DNA of 64,000 nucleotides from Oryza sativa Japonica Group (lineage: Eukaryota; Streptophyta; Magnoliopsida; Poales; Poaceae). Of the stretch, positions 1 through 11,532 are shown piece by piece (within the stretch, counting starts at the first letter, position 1; the number at the start of each line of letters is the position of its first letter). The notes under the pieces are model-generated. The model made no database searches. It saw only the letters and a program-made list of their open reading frames with translations, and was not told where the DNA came from. The stretch spans positions 25,656,001 through 25,720,000 of the forward strand of contig NC_089043.1 in assembly GCF_034140825.1 (NCBI RefSeq), in the 5' to 3' direction. Position numbers and translations under genes: made by a program.

Positions 1-3000
1 GGGGTTCCTCGCATACAAACTCGAATTCGTCCTCCCACCGTGGATCCCTGTTTTTCTTGATTACCTACAAAATTGAGGTAGAATTTTATAGGTTGGGGGG
101 GGGGGGGGGCACATGAGATCATACCACAAACAATTTCAGTGCAGATGTTCAAGTGAATAATATTTGCAAGATATTAGTACCTTTGTTTTCTTCTCTTCTC
201 CTTTGAAAATTATCTTTGCATATGGGTTTGTGTGATGCTTTCCTTCAAGATCTTGAGCTTCATGAACAACAACATAAAGCAGTCCTCCACCAGCTGGAGT
301 ACCATCAGGAGCTTTCTCCACCACATCAGCATTATCGATGCCTTCTTTCTCCATATCCTCTTCCTTGAAAGGCTTATATGTCACCTCCAGAGTAAGCTGA
401 CCACGGGACTTCTCATTTTGTACATCATTAGGATCCATCGTCTTAAGCAAGTTAACAGTCATGACTTTAGTCTCATCTGCGGGAAGTTCTTTCAACAGAA
501 TGTTGTTCATGCCCATTTTCTCATGCTTGCCAACCTGTATACATCAAAAGAAATAATCATGTCTTTTTTGGTATAAAAAATGCAGAAAAAAGTAGCGGAT
601 TTCATTAATGAAGCGGTCCATACCTGTTCCCAATCAAAGACATTAATTTCCAGTGCCTGAGTTTCAGGGTCTGTCACAACAAATTTGAAATCCTCATTCC
701 ACTCTGGATTGAGATTGCTACGCTTCACTGTTGTTTTCTTGGACGGAAGCTTGTCATCTGACATCTTAAGTTTCACATATGGGTCCGATTTACCCAACAG
801 ATCCTTCTTTCGCAGGTTTTGAGCTCTTAAAACTTTCACAAGTAGAATTCCAACAGGCTTCTTAGAAGCTCTGCAAATAGATGGAACCATTAATGTGGCA
901 TCTCAAAAACTGCATACAAACAAATAATAGACTAAGTGATAGATAATGTACTTTGAGGGATCCATTATGGGAACTTCCAATGTCTTTGGCCACAAATACA
1001 TGCTCGCAACTTGCTTTTTTATGGTCTCCTGCAAATGCACAAATGGAAGTGGTCAAAATATGAACTACTTGTACTGAATGGAGTGAGGCAGTCTGTGGCA
1101 CATCCACTGTAATGGCTAAGATAGACACCATCAAATAACATCAAGTCAAGGGCTCAAGGCTATAGGATATGAAATTATAGCAAACAAGAAATATCTTGCT
1201 TTTGCTACATAAGAATGTGTGTACGAATCTAAGTCTAAGCACGTGTAGACCAATAACAGAAGCAAGTTACAGTACCACATTACAAGTTTGCTGTGAATGT
1301 TAAAAGAACTGTAGCAGTTCTTTCATGACGGCTCACTTTAGCTCTACGTATTTCTAGCAAACTAATGAAAATCTCAACACCATAGACCAACAAACTTTCG
1401 CATAAGAAGGCTCAAAGTAGGAGTCAGGAATACCTGAACAAATCTGTAAAGACCAGGGATAGCCATTAAATCTGCTCCGAAAAGTTTCAGCCCGAAGTCA
1501 ACGTGTGGCTGCCAAACCAACATAACTAGTAAGAAGGTTGCCAGCAGGGTAATAAACATACAAGCGATCAGATATCAGACCTTCTCCATGAGAGAAACAA
1601 GGATTTTTGCGAAGCAAGGAAATGTAGGGACCAATGGCTTCAGAGTAATACGAGGTGAAGCAAAGACTTGCAGATCCACAATCTGAAATTTTGTTTCACA
1701 TGAACAATGAATAACTTAATTAGCTCAATTCTATATCATATCACATAATGAGAACACCAATTACTACTTCAGCCCATGACAAAAAAAAAACCTGGACAGT
1801 TGCTTTCAACCCATAAGCCTTTACAACAACAGTGACATTGGGATTTGCAGCCCACTTAAGAGATGGTTCCATTATCAATTCTTGTTCTTCTGTGACATAC
1901 ACTTTCATTCCTGGAGAAGCAAATATCATACAACAGATTCAGTGTAATGCCAGGGTACAAAGAGAGCTGAGCACATAGAACATTATTGTCCACCATACAT
2001 GTTTATGGTGATGTCCATATGACATTAACTTACAATAAGTAATAAACAAGCTGTACAGACCTATGGCTATAATGCATAGAGTTGGTCATAAAAACATAGT
2101 ATGACAGCTTAGTGGGAACAAAGTAGTAGCAATGCATTCATATTCTATATCTCCAGCGATGCAAACCATAACTACTCTGATGCTGATTTGATTACAGTTG
2201 ATCGTAAAACAAGTTGATATGAACACAACTGTTTGCACAATATACAGAAACAAGGGCCACTTCTAAGGAAAAGACATGTGAACTACATATGTATGCATGT
2301 ATATAATGAGAAAGTGCACTAACCTTGAAAGGTGGGTGGTAAGCTACCCAATGTAAGTGATTCAAACTCAATAGATTCTAGTTTATACGTCTTCCTGTTC
2401 TCTTCAATGATTGGCTTTGCAATATCCAGTGCAGTTCTGCAGATCGCCTACAGGATAAATGCACAATAAAGTTTCTATTGTCAATCAGAGAGATCCATTT
2501 CATTCTTGGTGACTTGGTGTAGTCTACAGCAAGATAAGGGTACCTTGTTGAGGTAAGGCCACATCATCTCCAAAAATCTATTCAGCCAATCAATCTAACA
2601 AAGAATAAGAGGAAGATGAGAAATATGAGATAAGCTAGCATTGATGCTGTTCAAGTGCATGAGTTTTCTTCAGCGAGTAGATGATAGTTTAAAGAATGGG
2701 TAAGCATACTCTATCATAGTCAGGATTCTTGACCCACAAAGGAATTTCAGGAAGGATACCGTCCAACGATATTGAGTCATATTCGACAAGTGGGCGAACT
2801 TTGACGTCCTGAAAGGCAATCAGAGGAAGAAATTACCCCCATGCAGCACAACAATATGGTGCATTACACCAAGAAAAACTCAAATGTGTGCCGTTCCAGT
2901 ACATATGGTATCAATGGACATGTACATGCATATATATAGTGTAATAGGTCATCATACACCAACTGAAAGGTTGCCTTTATTTGAAAATCATGAAAGATAT

Positions 3001-3412
3001 CGTTTAAACACCCAAATAAAATAATAGATGCTTATATATGGCATATTAACAGTATGTGGTTGAGACTAACTGAATTAGGACTTCACAAAAAACTAAATGA
3101 GTTCATCAATGCCTCCGTCGTCAAATTATTTTCTGTAACAGCAAGAGCCAAACTGTTCCCAGGCCATTTTGGTTGTAAGGTGTAGACATCTGTTAATAAG
3201 CAGCACCACACATTCCACAACACAAGTATTCATTATATGACAATATGATAAAATTTTATACAGTATGAAAGGAAGAGAATCATTGAAATATAGATGTGCA
3301 CCTTGACATCAGTTGGCTGGAAGTAGATGAAGAAGTAGTATCCGATGACAATACCAGCGGAGAATCCAAAGCCAAACCCAGAGAAACCAAGCACCGTACT
3401 AATCACACCCAT
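1..3412 (-). CDS. Plant synaptotagmin (SYT1/2/3 type), 3' end outside window
   Basis: ER-plasma membrane contact-site protein that tethers membranes and binds lipids and Ca2+. Exons, minus strand: 3302-3412, 2710-2808, 2544-2594, 2324-2447, 1792-1910, 1581-1682, 1434-1508, 952-1028, 624-870, 181-534 and 1-64 (continues beyond the window). All junctions are GT/AG and about 474 residues are visible; the family is about 540. Residues 1-37 hold a glycine/phenylalanine-rich N-terminal membrane anchor. An SMP lipid-transfer domain follows at about 68-250, then C2A at about 254-360, with LLGKSDPYVKL, NLNPEWNEDF and FDWEQ loops carrying acidic Ca2+ ligands. C2B begins at about 400 (GGLLYVVVHEAQDLEGK) and is cut by the window edge. 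The start is the first ATG of exon 1 (MGVISTVLGF), matching the family N-terminus. Family assignment is secure; which SYT paralogue it is remains open. Confidence 0.93.
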
Positions 3413-5060
3413 CTCAGACTCGTTTTAGTACCTCCAAAGTTATAGCAGATTTCAGCCTAAGGCTGCAAAAATCAAACATGTCGGAAGATGAAACAAAGGC
3501 TTACACTCAGGTAAATTAATCAATTGAAACACTTCATTCAGCTGAATCATGAGAGAACAACAAGTGGTCTAGCCAGATCCCTATCACTAGCTCGTACCTC
3601 CTCTTTTTTTTTTTTGGTGAAAATACTCTATTCAGCTTTTTGCGTGAGAGCATCAAAATATCCCGGCATAAGCAAAATTCAGAGCAAACAGATTTGAACA
3701 AATTGCAGAAAGCAACATGGAGCAACTTCCAACATTAGAAACTGGAGGGGCCCATCAATCAAGATTTCCCCCCTAGTACGACAGTATGAAAGTAACCTTC
3801 ACCCGCATATCACCCAAAAAAAAAAGTACATGTTGAAAGTTCTTTTAATAAAAAATAGTGAAAACGACCTGCAGGAGACTGATAGAAACAAAGTTTAGCA
3901 CAGCTAATGCCAATTGGTTCGGTAACAAGAAGATATAGTCATATGGTGAAGAGAAAACTTGTAAACTTTAAAAATGATAATGCAGATTTCAGAATAATAT
4001 AGGCTGGAACCACCCAAAGTTGCAATGTTTTAATTAAATAATTAAGCGAGAAGACAAAAGGTGGATTCAAGTGGTGGAAGAAAAGAACATCAAAGGTGTG
4101 CTTTACGGATGGTTTCTTGCTTGGCTGTGGGGTTGGCGCTTTAATCTTTGCTTTTGGGGTGGGTTTCGTATTAGAGCAAATCCGCTGTACACCAAACTGA
4201 AGATTTCAACAAAATATAGTGGTGGGATCTGCTTGTGAAAAAAAAGAGAATAAAGTTCGCTTGGAGGTAGGACAGAGAATATTGTTACAGAGTGTGAAAT
4301 TTTCTCTTGTTCGATTAAATAGAATTCAACCAAAAACATGAAATGAATTGCACAGTTTATCTATGCTAGATTCACAAATTTACATTATTCATAATATTGC
4401 TCAAACAACACATCCGCGCACAGTGTTCACATACGAAAGGTAATTCCAAACGGAAGCAAATTAGTTTTGCCGAATTCACTGACTCACTTCATGCATGTTT
4501 CTCCTAAATAAGACATGATTCGATAATTGTCTCAAATCGACGTTAATCGCCAGCAAATAAAAAAAAGTCGCACGAAAATGTACCCCAAAAATGGTGAACC
4601 CAATCCGCCCCTACGATTGCACGGATCAAAAATTCAAAATCGATCCTACAGTGGGAAAAAAAAAACCCTAGACGAATCCAACTTTAGCCGCAACCGGACA
4701 GACGAGAAAACACCCAACAAAAATCAAAAACTCCCATCCAATCCTACAACAGCCCAAAAATCCAGGCAACGAACAAAAACCTAGATCGCCCCCCAACGCG
4801 AGAACGACGACCGATCCGAGCAGTCGGGGAAGAGGAAGAGGAGGAGACGAACCAGTGAGAGAGAGAGCCCGCTCCTCGGCCAGTCACCCCCCCTGAGATT
4901 CAGGCCATGGAACTCGCTCCGATCCGGTTGTGAGTGCTCGGAATCGGATTCGCCGAGGCGAGGAGATGGAATTTGGGGGGAAGCCGAGGTGGAGGAGGAG
5001 AGGTCGGGGTCGCACGTTGCGTTGCGGCGCCTCACGCGCGTGAGGCCGCGATCCAAGGTG
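3413..5060 (-). promoter_or_regulatory. 5' leader, leader intron and CpG-rich promoter of the synaptotagmin gene
   Basis: Immediately upstream of the start codon a 50-bp leader segment (3413-3462) is preceded by a TTTTGCAG acceptor. A compatible AG/GT donor lies at 4781/4780, at the edge of a GC-rich block (4781-5060). I infer a non-coding first exon in 4781-5060 and a leader intron of about 1.3 kb. Leader introns are common in plant genes of this kind. No transcript was available to confirm it. Open frames inside the intron have no family features. Confidence 0.5.
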
Positions 5061-5069
5061 TGTGTGTGT

Positions 5070-5304
5070 GGGGGGGGGGGGGGGGGGGGGGGTGGAAGAG
5101 GGAGGAGGGAGACGAGGGCCTAATTAAAGAAGCGAAGCGAGTTTGATTTGTTTCCTCTCCTCTCCTCTCCTGCCTGCTGCTGGATGGGTGTGAAGTGTGA
5201 ACTGTGGTGGAGTCGGATGAGTGATCTCGGGGACGCCGACGTGTGGGGACCGGGGATGGTCATGGTCCTCCCTGGCTCATCTGCCCCCCCCCCCCCCCCC
5301 CCCC
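5070..5304. repeat. Two homopolymer tracts, G23 and C21, 190 bp apart
   Basis: A run of 23 G (5070-5092, preceded by a short TG repeat) and a run of 21 C (5284-5304) flank the upstream edge of the synaptotagmin promoter. On opposite strands they could form G-quadruplexes, and in principle the two runs can pair with each other. Lengths of such tracts are unreliable in assemblies. Similar tracts occur at 95-109, 23566-23584 and 29515-29533. Confidence 0.85.
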
Positions 5305-5723
5305 AACTTTTGTAGTTCAAACCTTTTCTTGTCTTGTGTCGTGCAGTACCAAAAATCAGCGAAATTTGCGTGAAGTGTTTTAAAAAGGATCCTTTCGAAC
5401 GTATGAAAGGGAAAGGATTTTTTTTTAGGATTTGAATCATAAAATTCCGATGTAGTTATTCGCAGCAAATGATTGGTCCTCGAAATTTTCATTGAAAATC
5501 CCGTGAAATGAACCATCGGTTAATCCCTCCCTCGAGGATTTATATTAGTTCTGAAAGTGAAATGAACCGTGTTCGGATAATCCCACCCTCCAGAATTTAT
5601 ATTAGTTCTGAAATTAATCTCCTCCACTTATAGAAATTTTAGAGGAAAACAAACAGGCATCTTACCTCGTTTTTAGGTAATGGACAGTCATGGTTTCTTC
5701 TTTTTATATGTATGATTCCATCA

Positions 5724-6033
5724 GTGCATGTACAATGGTATGTAATAATGGGCTCTCTTCACTGTTATGCAAGTAAATTTGGTGACGTGGAAGAAAGAGA
5801 TGGAAGAAATGAGAAATATCGTTGCTACGCATGATAACAGCTCAGAGTGGACTCTTAGCATAATGGAAAATTTGTTGCATGAGGGTGGAGAAAAGGAAAT
5901 AAGTATAATAAAAAATTATTTGATACATTAATGGTTTAGAAATCTTATTACCTCTACTATTATAGGAGGATTGTCTTTAGTGATATTAATTAGTATAGAG
6001 AGCTCATATTAGACTCTACCTTTGTACATGCCC
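5724..6033. mobile_element. PIF/Harbinger-like MITE, 310 bp
   Basis: The ends read GTGCATGTACAATGGTA and, inverted, GGGCATGTACAAAGGTA, a short terminal inverted repeat. The element is flanked by a 3-bp duplication TCA (5721-5723, 6034-6036). It is AT-rich and non-coding. The superfamily is inferred from TIR style and the 3-bp target duplication. Confidence 0.7.
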
Positions 6034-6143
6034 TCAGGGTTTTTCCCGTGTGTCATCGGATTAGATTATTCCAATTTTTTTTAGTTTATATAGAGTCTGT
6101 ATGAAGAGACATTCTATACATGGGTTTTTTTCCTTCTATCTAA

Positions 6144-6481
6144 GGTGGTGTTTGGATCCAGACACTTAACTTTAACTTTAGTCCCTGTATTTAGACACTA
6201 ATTTAGAATATTAAATATAGACTACTTACAAAACTAATTACATAAATCAAAGCTAATTCGCGAGACAATTTTTTAAGCCTAATTAATCCATAATTAGATA
6301 ATGTTTACTGTAGCATCACATAGGCTAATTATGGATTAATTAGGCTCAACAGATTCGTCTCGCGAATTAGTCCAAGATTATGGATGGGTTTTATTAATAG
6401 TCTACATTCAATATTTATAATTAGTGTCCAAACATCCGATGTGATAAGGACTTAAAGTTTTAGTCCCATCTAAACAGGGTC
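6144..6481. mobile_element. PIF/Harbinger-like MITE, 338 bp, with TAA target duplication
   Basis: Flanked by TAA (6141-6143 and 6482-6484). Diverged terminal repeats share TGTTT-GAT. The interior holds a strong inverted repeat around CTAATTAATCCATAATTAG, with a CGCGAGACAA / TTCGTCTCGCG pair. The same internal motif recurs in the MITE at 54114-54389, so these are related elements. Confidence 0.75.
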
Positions 6482-6484
6482 TAA

Positions 6485-7824
6485 AGTTATATGCTCTTCT
6501 CGATTTCTATGTAGCTTATAAGACGCTACAGAATTTTACAACTTGATTTGATGTTTTTTTCCATCGAAGTTGTTTTCTTTCAATTTCTTGTGTTTTTCCT
6601 ATGATCCGTTCAAACGGTGATTCTTGTTTTTTTTTTTTGCGGTTCTCTGTTTACCCTTATATTTCTATTAAAATCATAGTACACATGTCTCAAAATATAA
6701 AAGTCTAATTCTTTCGTTCTATAAAATACTAATCAGGACATAATGTGACACATCATAGTACTACTACGTGGACATGAGGTTGTCGATATTCAAGTAGAAT
6801 ATGCCACACTGTGTATTTGATTGGTTTTTTATGAAAGAGAAAGATTAGTATTGGATGGGATATATATTAGTATAATGAATCTAGATAGCAAGTCTATTTA
6901 GTTTCGTAGTATGATATATTTTATCTAGTGCTAGGCTATTACTCCGTATATTATAAAATGGAAGAAGTATGCTTTTCCTATCTATCTGTTTTCTTAATCT
7001 GCTTTTCACGTAGACCATCAATTTTTTTGAAACAAGTAGACCATCAATTTTGGTTACATGCGAGGTTGCCAAATGGCAACGAACAAATAAAGAGCATGTC
7101 TCTGCATTTCATTTTGGCCATTAGTTTGGCGGCCTTAAGCTGATAAGCCGTAAAAATACCTTATTAGTAATAAAAACTAATTTCTAAGGAAAACTTTATA
7201 TTTATACCTAAGCAATTTTAAACTGAAAAATAAACTACTCTCGACAATTTTAAATTAAAATTTCGACAGCAGAAAATCGGAGGCATTTGCATGGCCTAGC
7301 AACCAGGTCAGTAGCAGCCACGCACGTACCACCGGTTCATCACCCGACCAGTCAAATCAGGGCGTTATTTTCATGATCCAAATGCAGACAACGGATTGAT
7401 CGGTCGTGTCGCGTCGTGCAACAGAGCAAAGACGACGTGGATGCTCCAAGTCGTGAGACGTTTCCCAGCCAGAAAAAAACTCGCTACTCTCCTTGACGCA
7501 GAAAGGGCCAAAATTCTGCTTGATATGCGTAATTTCCTCGGAACTCATATAATACTTGTGTGTGGTAAGAACAGTGTATGTCTCCATCAGGCCATAGTTC
7601 GTTTTCAGGACAAAATGCATCTCGCTATCTCCTCGGTGGAATGGCGCATACTGGGGGTGTATAATCATGCAGACTGCAGACACCTTTGAAGCTGTCCTGT
7701 GTCGGCAGCGTTGCGTCGGATTGGATAGGCCCTCGAATTGTTCGACAACGACCTTGCTCCCCTTCCTTCAGGCCCATTCTCTCGTGAAAGCAAACGTCGG
7801 ATTCGAACAGGATCTACTAATAAA
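6485..7824. other. Gene-free spacer
   Basis: AT-rich DNA with degraded Stowaway-like remnants (for example around 6700-6960 and 7140-7270). A stretch at 7280-7780 of mixed composition has short open frames on both strands (97 and 108 codons), but they show no domain, start context or splice logic. I see no gene. Confidence 0.5.
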
Positions 7825-9138
7825 GGAAAAAGTACACCGAAGATACCTCAACTTAACTTGTCATCGGGTTACAAAATTGTCCCCCAACCACAACGTCCCT
7901 CAACTAACTAAACCGAACGGTTTCGTTTGAGATTTTTTTTTGGTGGTTTTGATTTCGGTTTTGTCCGACGTGGCGCTGAGTAGCGTGAAACTCATATGGA
8001 CCCACATGTCAGCGTGGCCACATCATCATTATCTCCCTTTTCCTCTCCCCTCTCCCTTCCTCATCTCTCTCTCCATCCTCTGCGAGGCCGTAGTGCGAGG
8101 CGGGACGGGAGAGGAGGGCGTCGGCAGCCGGCGACTGGCGACGCGACGGCGGTGATGGCGGCTACTGGCGACGCGGCGGCGGTGGGGGAGGAGCTGCGGG
8201 CGGGCGGCCGGGGAGGGACGGCGCGCGGGCTCACCCGCCGGCAGCCGCCCACGAGGCGGCAGCGAGGGGAGGAGCTGCAGACGGGCTGCGGGGAAGGGGT
8301 GGCGCGCGGCCGGTAGAGAAGCAGCGTGCGGGCGGCCGGGGAGGAGCGGCGCTGTCGGCGACTCCCACTCTCAGATCCCCCTCGCTCTTTCTCTCTCTCA
8401 CCAGGGTCCAGGGGCGCTGTCGGCGGCGCGGTGGCGCCACAGTGTCAGCAAGAAACAAACATATGCAAATCCAATCTGATGGGAGGAGCATAGCAACCGA
8501 TGGTGAAAATCTTTGATATGTGTGTGTTGATTTAGCGGAGAGATCAGTGAGCATGTGATTCGCATATTGATTGTTTGGTTCTTTCTAAGTAAGAGAAGAA
8601 GTGAAATGCTCCTATTTGCGGTGCAGCCGAGCAGCAAGCAGAACGGAGAAAGCCGCAACGGGTGTACCTTGGGGAGCGAGCAGAAGGAAGGATTTGGCAG
8701 GGTCGATGCCGGAGAGCCGACGCGCGGCGAGAGCTGACGCAGCGCAGACTGCAGAGAGAGCACGTGCGGCGGCGGCGGCGGCGGTGGCGGCGTCGAGGTC
8801 AACGGCCGCTTGCCGCAAGGTGTTCAGCGACGCCGAGCTGATAGCCGTGCAGCAGCAGGCGCCGCTCGTGGGTGCAATGCAACTGGTGGACGGCATCAAG
8901 ATGCTGCTCAACGACTACTGGCCTGCGGCGGCGGCGGTCGCCGGGAACGGGATGGCGGCAGCGCCCTCTTCGACGAGGCTCTCGGCCGACCACTACGTGC
9001 TGAGAAAAGTGAGAGATGAGGAAGGGAGAGAAGAGAGGAAAAGAGAGGATGCTGACGTGGCCACACTGACATGTGGGGCCCACGTGGATCCCACGCTAAG
9101 TCAGCTGCCACATCGGATAAAACCGGAGTCAAAACCAC
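7825..9138. mobile_element. Truncated gene-carrying DNA transposon (GGAAAAAGTACACCG family)
   Basis: The left end GGAAAAAGTACACCGAAG is the terminus shared with the elements at 48395-50114 and 56358-56384. A subterminal block at 7935-8030 (GGTTTTGTCCGACGTGGC, CCCACATGTCAGC) recurs inverted at 9050-9138. The outermost right terminus is missing: homology stops at a TAA that begins a Tourist-like sequence at 9139. The interior (about 8090-9005) is very GC-rich with CT/GA tracts. It carries a coding-like stretch (8790-9005, plus strand, containing KVFSDAELIAVQQQAPLVGA) that I cannot assign; it may be a captured host fragment. No transposase is present. Confidence 0.6.
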
Positions 9139-9890
9139 TAAGAGCAAGTGTTATGGTAGATGTGACTACCACATCTAAATTTATCCGTACTTAGGTGTCA
9201 TTCGAACCTACTAGGATGAACATTTAGAAAAGAAAATATTAACGTGTGATTAATTGGGTTTTAACTATTTTAGACTTGGAAATGAATTTATTGAGATTTT
9301 AAACCAACTTCTACATAGAAATTTTTCGTTTGAAATACACCGTTTAGCGATTCGAAGAGCATGCTAATAAAATAATCTGAGATAAAATCTTATCCAGAGA
9401 CTTTTTTCCGGTGAGAATAGAATGTTAACGTGTTGGGCCAGAAGAGGTGAGAAGGCCGTTTCCATAGCTCGTTTTACTGGGCCGAGCAACCAGAGGCCCA
9501 CCGTGCATCACATTGACGGTGCCCCCCATACGGCACGCAGACAGAACAGCAGAAGCGTGCCGAGACGGCGAGGTATCCCGTATCATCCCCCTCCCGACCC
9601 GGCCGCCGCGGCTCGCGCCAACGTTGCCGTACGTCGACTTGTGCTGCATCTCAAGCAAACAAAGCGCTGAAACGAAACGGCAGGATCGATACCCCCCGAG
9701 GCGGCTTCGCCTTTCCTCCCTCCAACCACGTGCCACCCGCGCGCGTCGGCGATCCCTACGTCCGCGCGCGCGCGCCGCGATCGGACGGCTCCCACCCCTC
9801 GGCCGGCCGCCGCCCACGCCTCGCGTGTCGCGGCACCTGTCGGCCACCCCCGCTCCCCGCGGCGCACGCGACCTGAAGAAAATTTTAACA
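9139..9890. other. Spacer with a Tourist-like remnant and a CpG-rich block
   Basis: It begins TAA-GAGCAAGTGTTATGGTA, resembling the end of the Tourist-like MITE at 39695. From 9430 to 9880 the DNA is GC-rich with CG runs, as at grass CpG islands. Open frames exist on both strands (132, 140 and 102 codons), but none has a recognisable domain or family match. This could be an unannotated promoter or first exon; I cannot support a gene. Confidence 0.4.
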
Positions 9891-10040
9891 AACGCCGTGT
9901 TTAGATCCTAAATAATTATTCAAACATCCAACTTTTCCATCTTATCAAAACTTTTATACATACATAAATTTCTAACTTTTCCGTCACATAATTCCAATTA
10001 CAACCAAACTTTTAATTTTAGTATGAACTAAATACAACAA
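9891..10040. mobile_element. Small MITE, GTGTTTAGAT family, copy 1
   Basis: About 150 bp, homologous end to end with the element at 51267-51413. It shares GTGTTTAGATCC, CAACTTTTCCATC, TTTTCCGTCACAT and GAACTAAA in the same order. The right terminus is blurred by an A-run, and no clean target duplication was seen here. Confidence 0.65.
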
Positions 10041-10050
10041 AAAAAAAACT

Positions 10051-10264
10051 TCTCTCTCCATTTCATTTCAAGCGCACCTATTTTTATGTCGATCGTTCGT
10101 ATTATTTGAAAAAATTTAAAAAAGTACTACAACTCATAAAAAATATTTATGTTTATCATCTAATAACAATAAAATACTAATTATAAGAAAATTAAATAAA
10201 ATAGATGATGAAAGTTGGATACCTAAAATTATGGCTACGTTTAACGTGGAACGGAGGAGTACTA
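10051..10264. mobile_element. Degenerate Stowaway-like MITE
   Basis: The ends CTCTCCATTTCATTTCAAG and, inverted, CTCCTCCGTTCCACG resemble the CTCCCTCCGT Stowaway terminus. The centre (CATCTAATAACAATAAAA-ACTAATTATAA) closely matches the interior of the Stowaway-like element at 54629-54868. Confidence 0.55.
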
Positions 10265-10530
10265 TCATGTCCCAATCGCCTGCCGAGCCGAGAGGGAAAA
10301 AAAGGTGACCGAAGTGGCCGCGAGCACGGTACGTCGCTCGGTACGTTACGTACGTACGTACGCCTTGCCTATCCGTTGCGAGCGGTAGACCAGGGTTGGT
10401 GGTGCTGCGTGCAGGTCACGGCCGCTACGGCTATAAAATTGGCCATTTGGCCCAGGAGAGAGGGGGTCCTGGCACACACGGCCGAACTTTACCCAACGGC
10501 TCTCTTTGCATTTAACCACCTGTTGCTTGC

Positions 10531-10538
10531 TATTTATA
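10531..10538 (+). promoter_or_regulatory. TATA box (TATTTATA) of the gene starting at 10990
   Basis: TATTTATA lies in a pyrimidine-rich, low-CG context about 460 bp upstream of the start codon, and transcription would begin near 10560. Between here and the ATG is a T-rich leader that may contain a small intron (a possible AG/GT near 10905 and TTCAG near 10965), which is uncertain. Confidence 0.5.
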
Positions 10539-10989
10539 CACTGCAGATGCTCCAGAGAAAATCCCGCTCTTACAGAGAGTCCTAACTGTGCTTTGCTTTG
10601 CTTGTTGTTTGACATGATACTATAGCATCCACTTTGTTCATCTTTTTCGTTTAACTAATTTCTTCTCTTTTTTTTGTCCTTTTTCTTTACAATTATAAGC
10701 TGCTTCGATCTCGATCTGTTTTGGTCGATTGAGATCAGCAAGCAAGCAACCATCTTTTTATTTTTATTTTATTTTTCTTTCATACATCTCCACCTATTTT
10801 TTGCTGGTTGGAGTTCTTCTATTTCTCTTTTATCTTTTCATAGTTTCGATTTGCACTTCAGCTTTTCTGATCTACTCACCATCATCATCAGCTTGCGGCT
10901 GCTCAGGTCAGATCAGCTTGTTTCATTCGCATCTATAGCTTCTTTTTTTCCGCTCAAACTGTTCAGATTTGCAAGCGAGATCGGTGCCA

Positions 10990-11532
10990 ATGGAGAACGC
11001 CTTTAAATCGTTGAGCTCTTCGGCAAAATCGCCATCGTTCATGGCTTCCAACAAGCACTATCACGGCGTCGTCAACCACCAGCCTCCGTTCCCACAACCG
11101 CCGGCGACGCCACCGCAGCCTCCGCTCCTGCCGCTGCCGGCGCGCCCCCATGCCCCGCCGCCGCAGCAGCACGCCGCCTGGCCGGCGCCACAACGTTCCA
11201 AGAAACCAAGCCACGCCACCGCCACCGCCGCCGCCGCCGCCGCGGCGCTGGGCCCCAAGAAGACGGCGCCGGTGCCCATCCCTGTACAGGCGGCGCCGTC
11301 GAAGAAGAGGGCGGCGGCGGCGAGCCAGCAAGAGGCGGCGGAATGGACGACGACGACGGACTCGCTGTACTCGGTGTCGCCGCCGCCGAGCTGCGTTCCG
11401 ATGCCGACGTCCCTGCTGGTCGGTGCAGCGGCCGGGAGGAAGGCGGCGACCGCGTGCGCCGTGGAGGTGGCCGGCGGTGGCGGCGTGGACGTCGGAGCGA
11501 CCGACGAGCTCCGGCGGCTACTCCGGCTCTAG
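10990..11532 (+). CDS. Small intronless protein of unknown function, Pro/Ala-rich, 180 residues
   Basis: I do not recognise a named family. The frame starts at an ATG in good context (CCAATGG) and ends at TAG. An in-frame upstream ATG at 10969 is possible but lies in a weaker context. Residues 1-30 are Ser-rich (MENAFKSLSSS) and 31-110 a Pro/Ala/Gln low-complexity stretch. The C-terminal third is the informative part: TTTTDSLYSVSPPPSCVPMP at about 119-138 and a terminal DELRRLLRL. Short conserved C-terminal motifs behind a disordered Pro-rich body are typical of small plant regulatory or stress-related proteins, but that is inference. A TATA box at 10531 and AATAAA at 11621 frame a simple transcription unit. 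There is no signal peptide or membrane segment. Confidence 0.75.
   Translation: MENAFKSLSSSAKSPSFMASNKHYHGVVNHQPPFPQPPATPPQPPLLPLPARPHAPPPQQHAAWPAPQRSKKPSHATATAAAAAAALGPKKTAPVPIPVQAAPSKKRAAAASQQEAAEWTTTTDSLYSVSPPPSCVPMPTSLLVGAAAGRKAATACAVEVAGGGGVDVGATDELRRLLRL

Noticed and set aside
7357-7930. Overlapping open frames on both strands
   Set aside because: Short, with no family features and no promoter or polyadenylation context.
9425-9911. GC-rich open frames of 100-140 codons
   Set aside because: Arg/Ala/Pro-rich in all frames, typical of a CpG island rather than conserved coding sequence.
10990-11532. VQ-motif protein
   Set aside because: Size and low complexity suggested it, but no FxxxVQxxTG motif is present in the translation.
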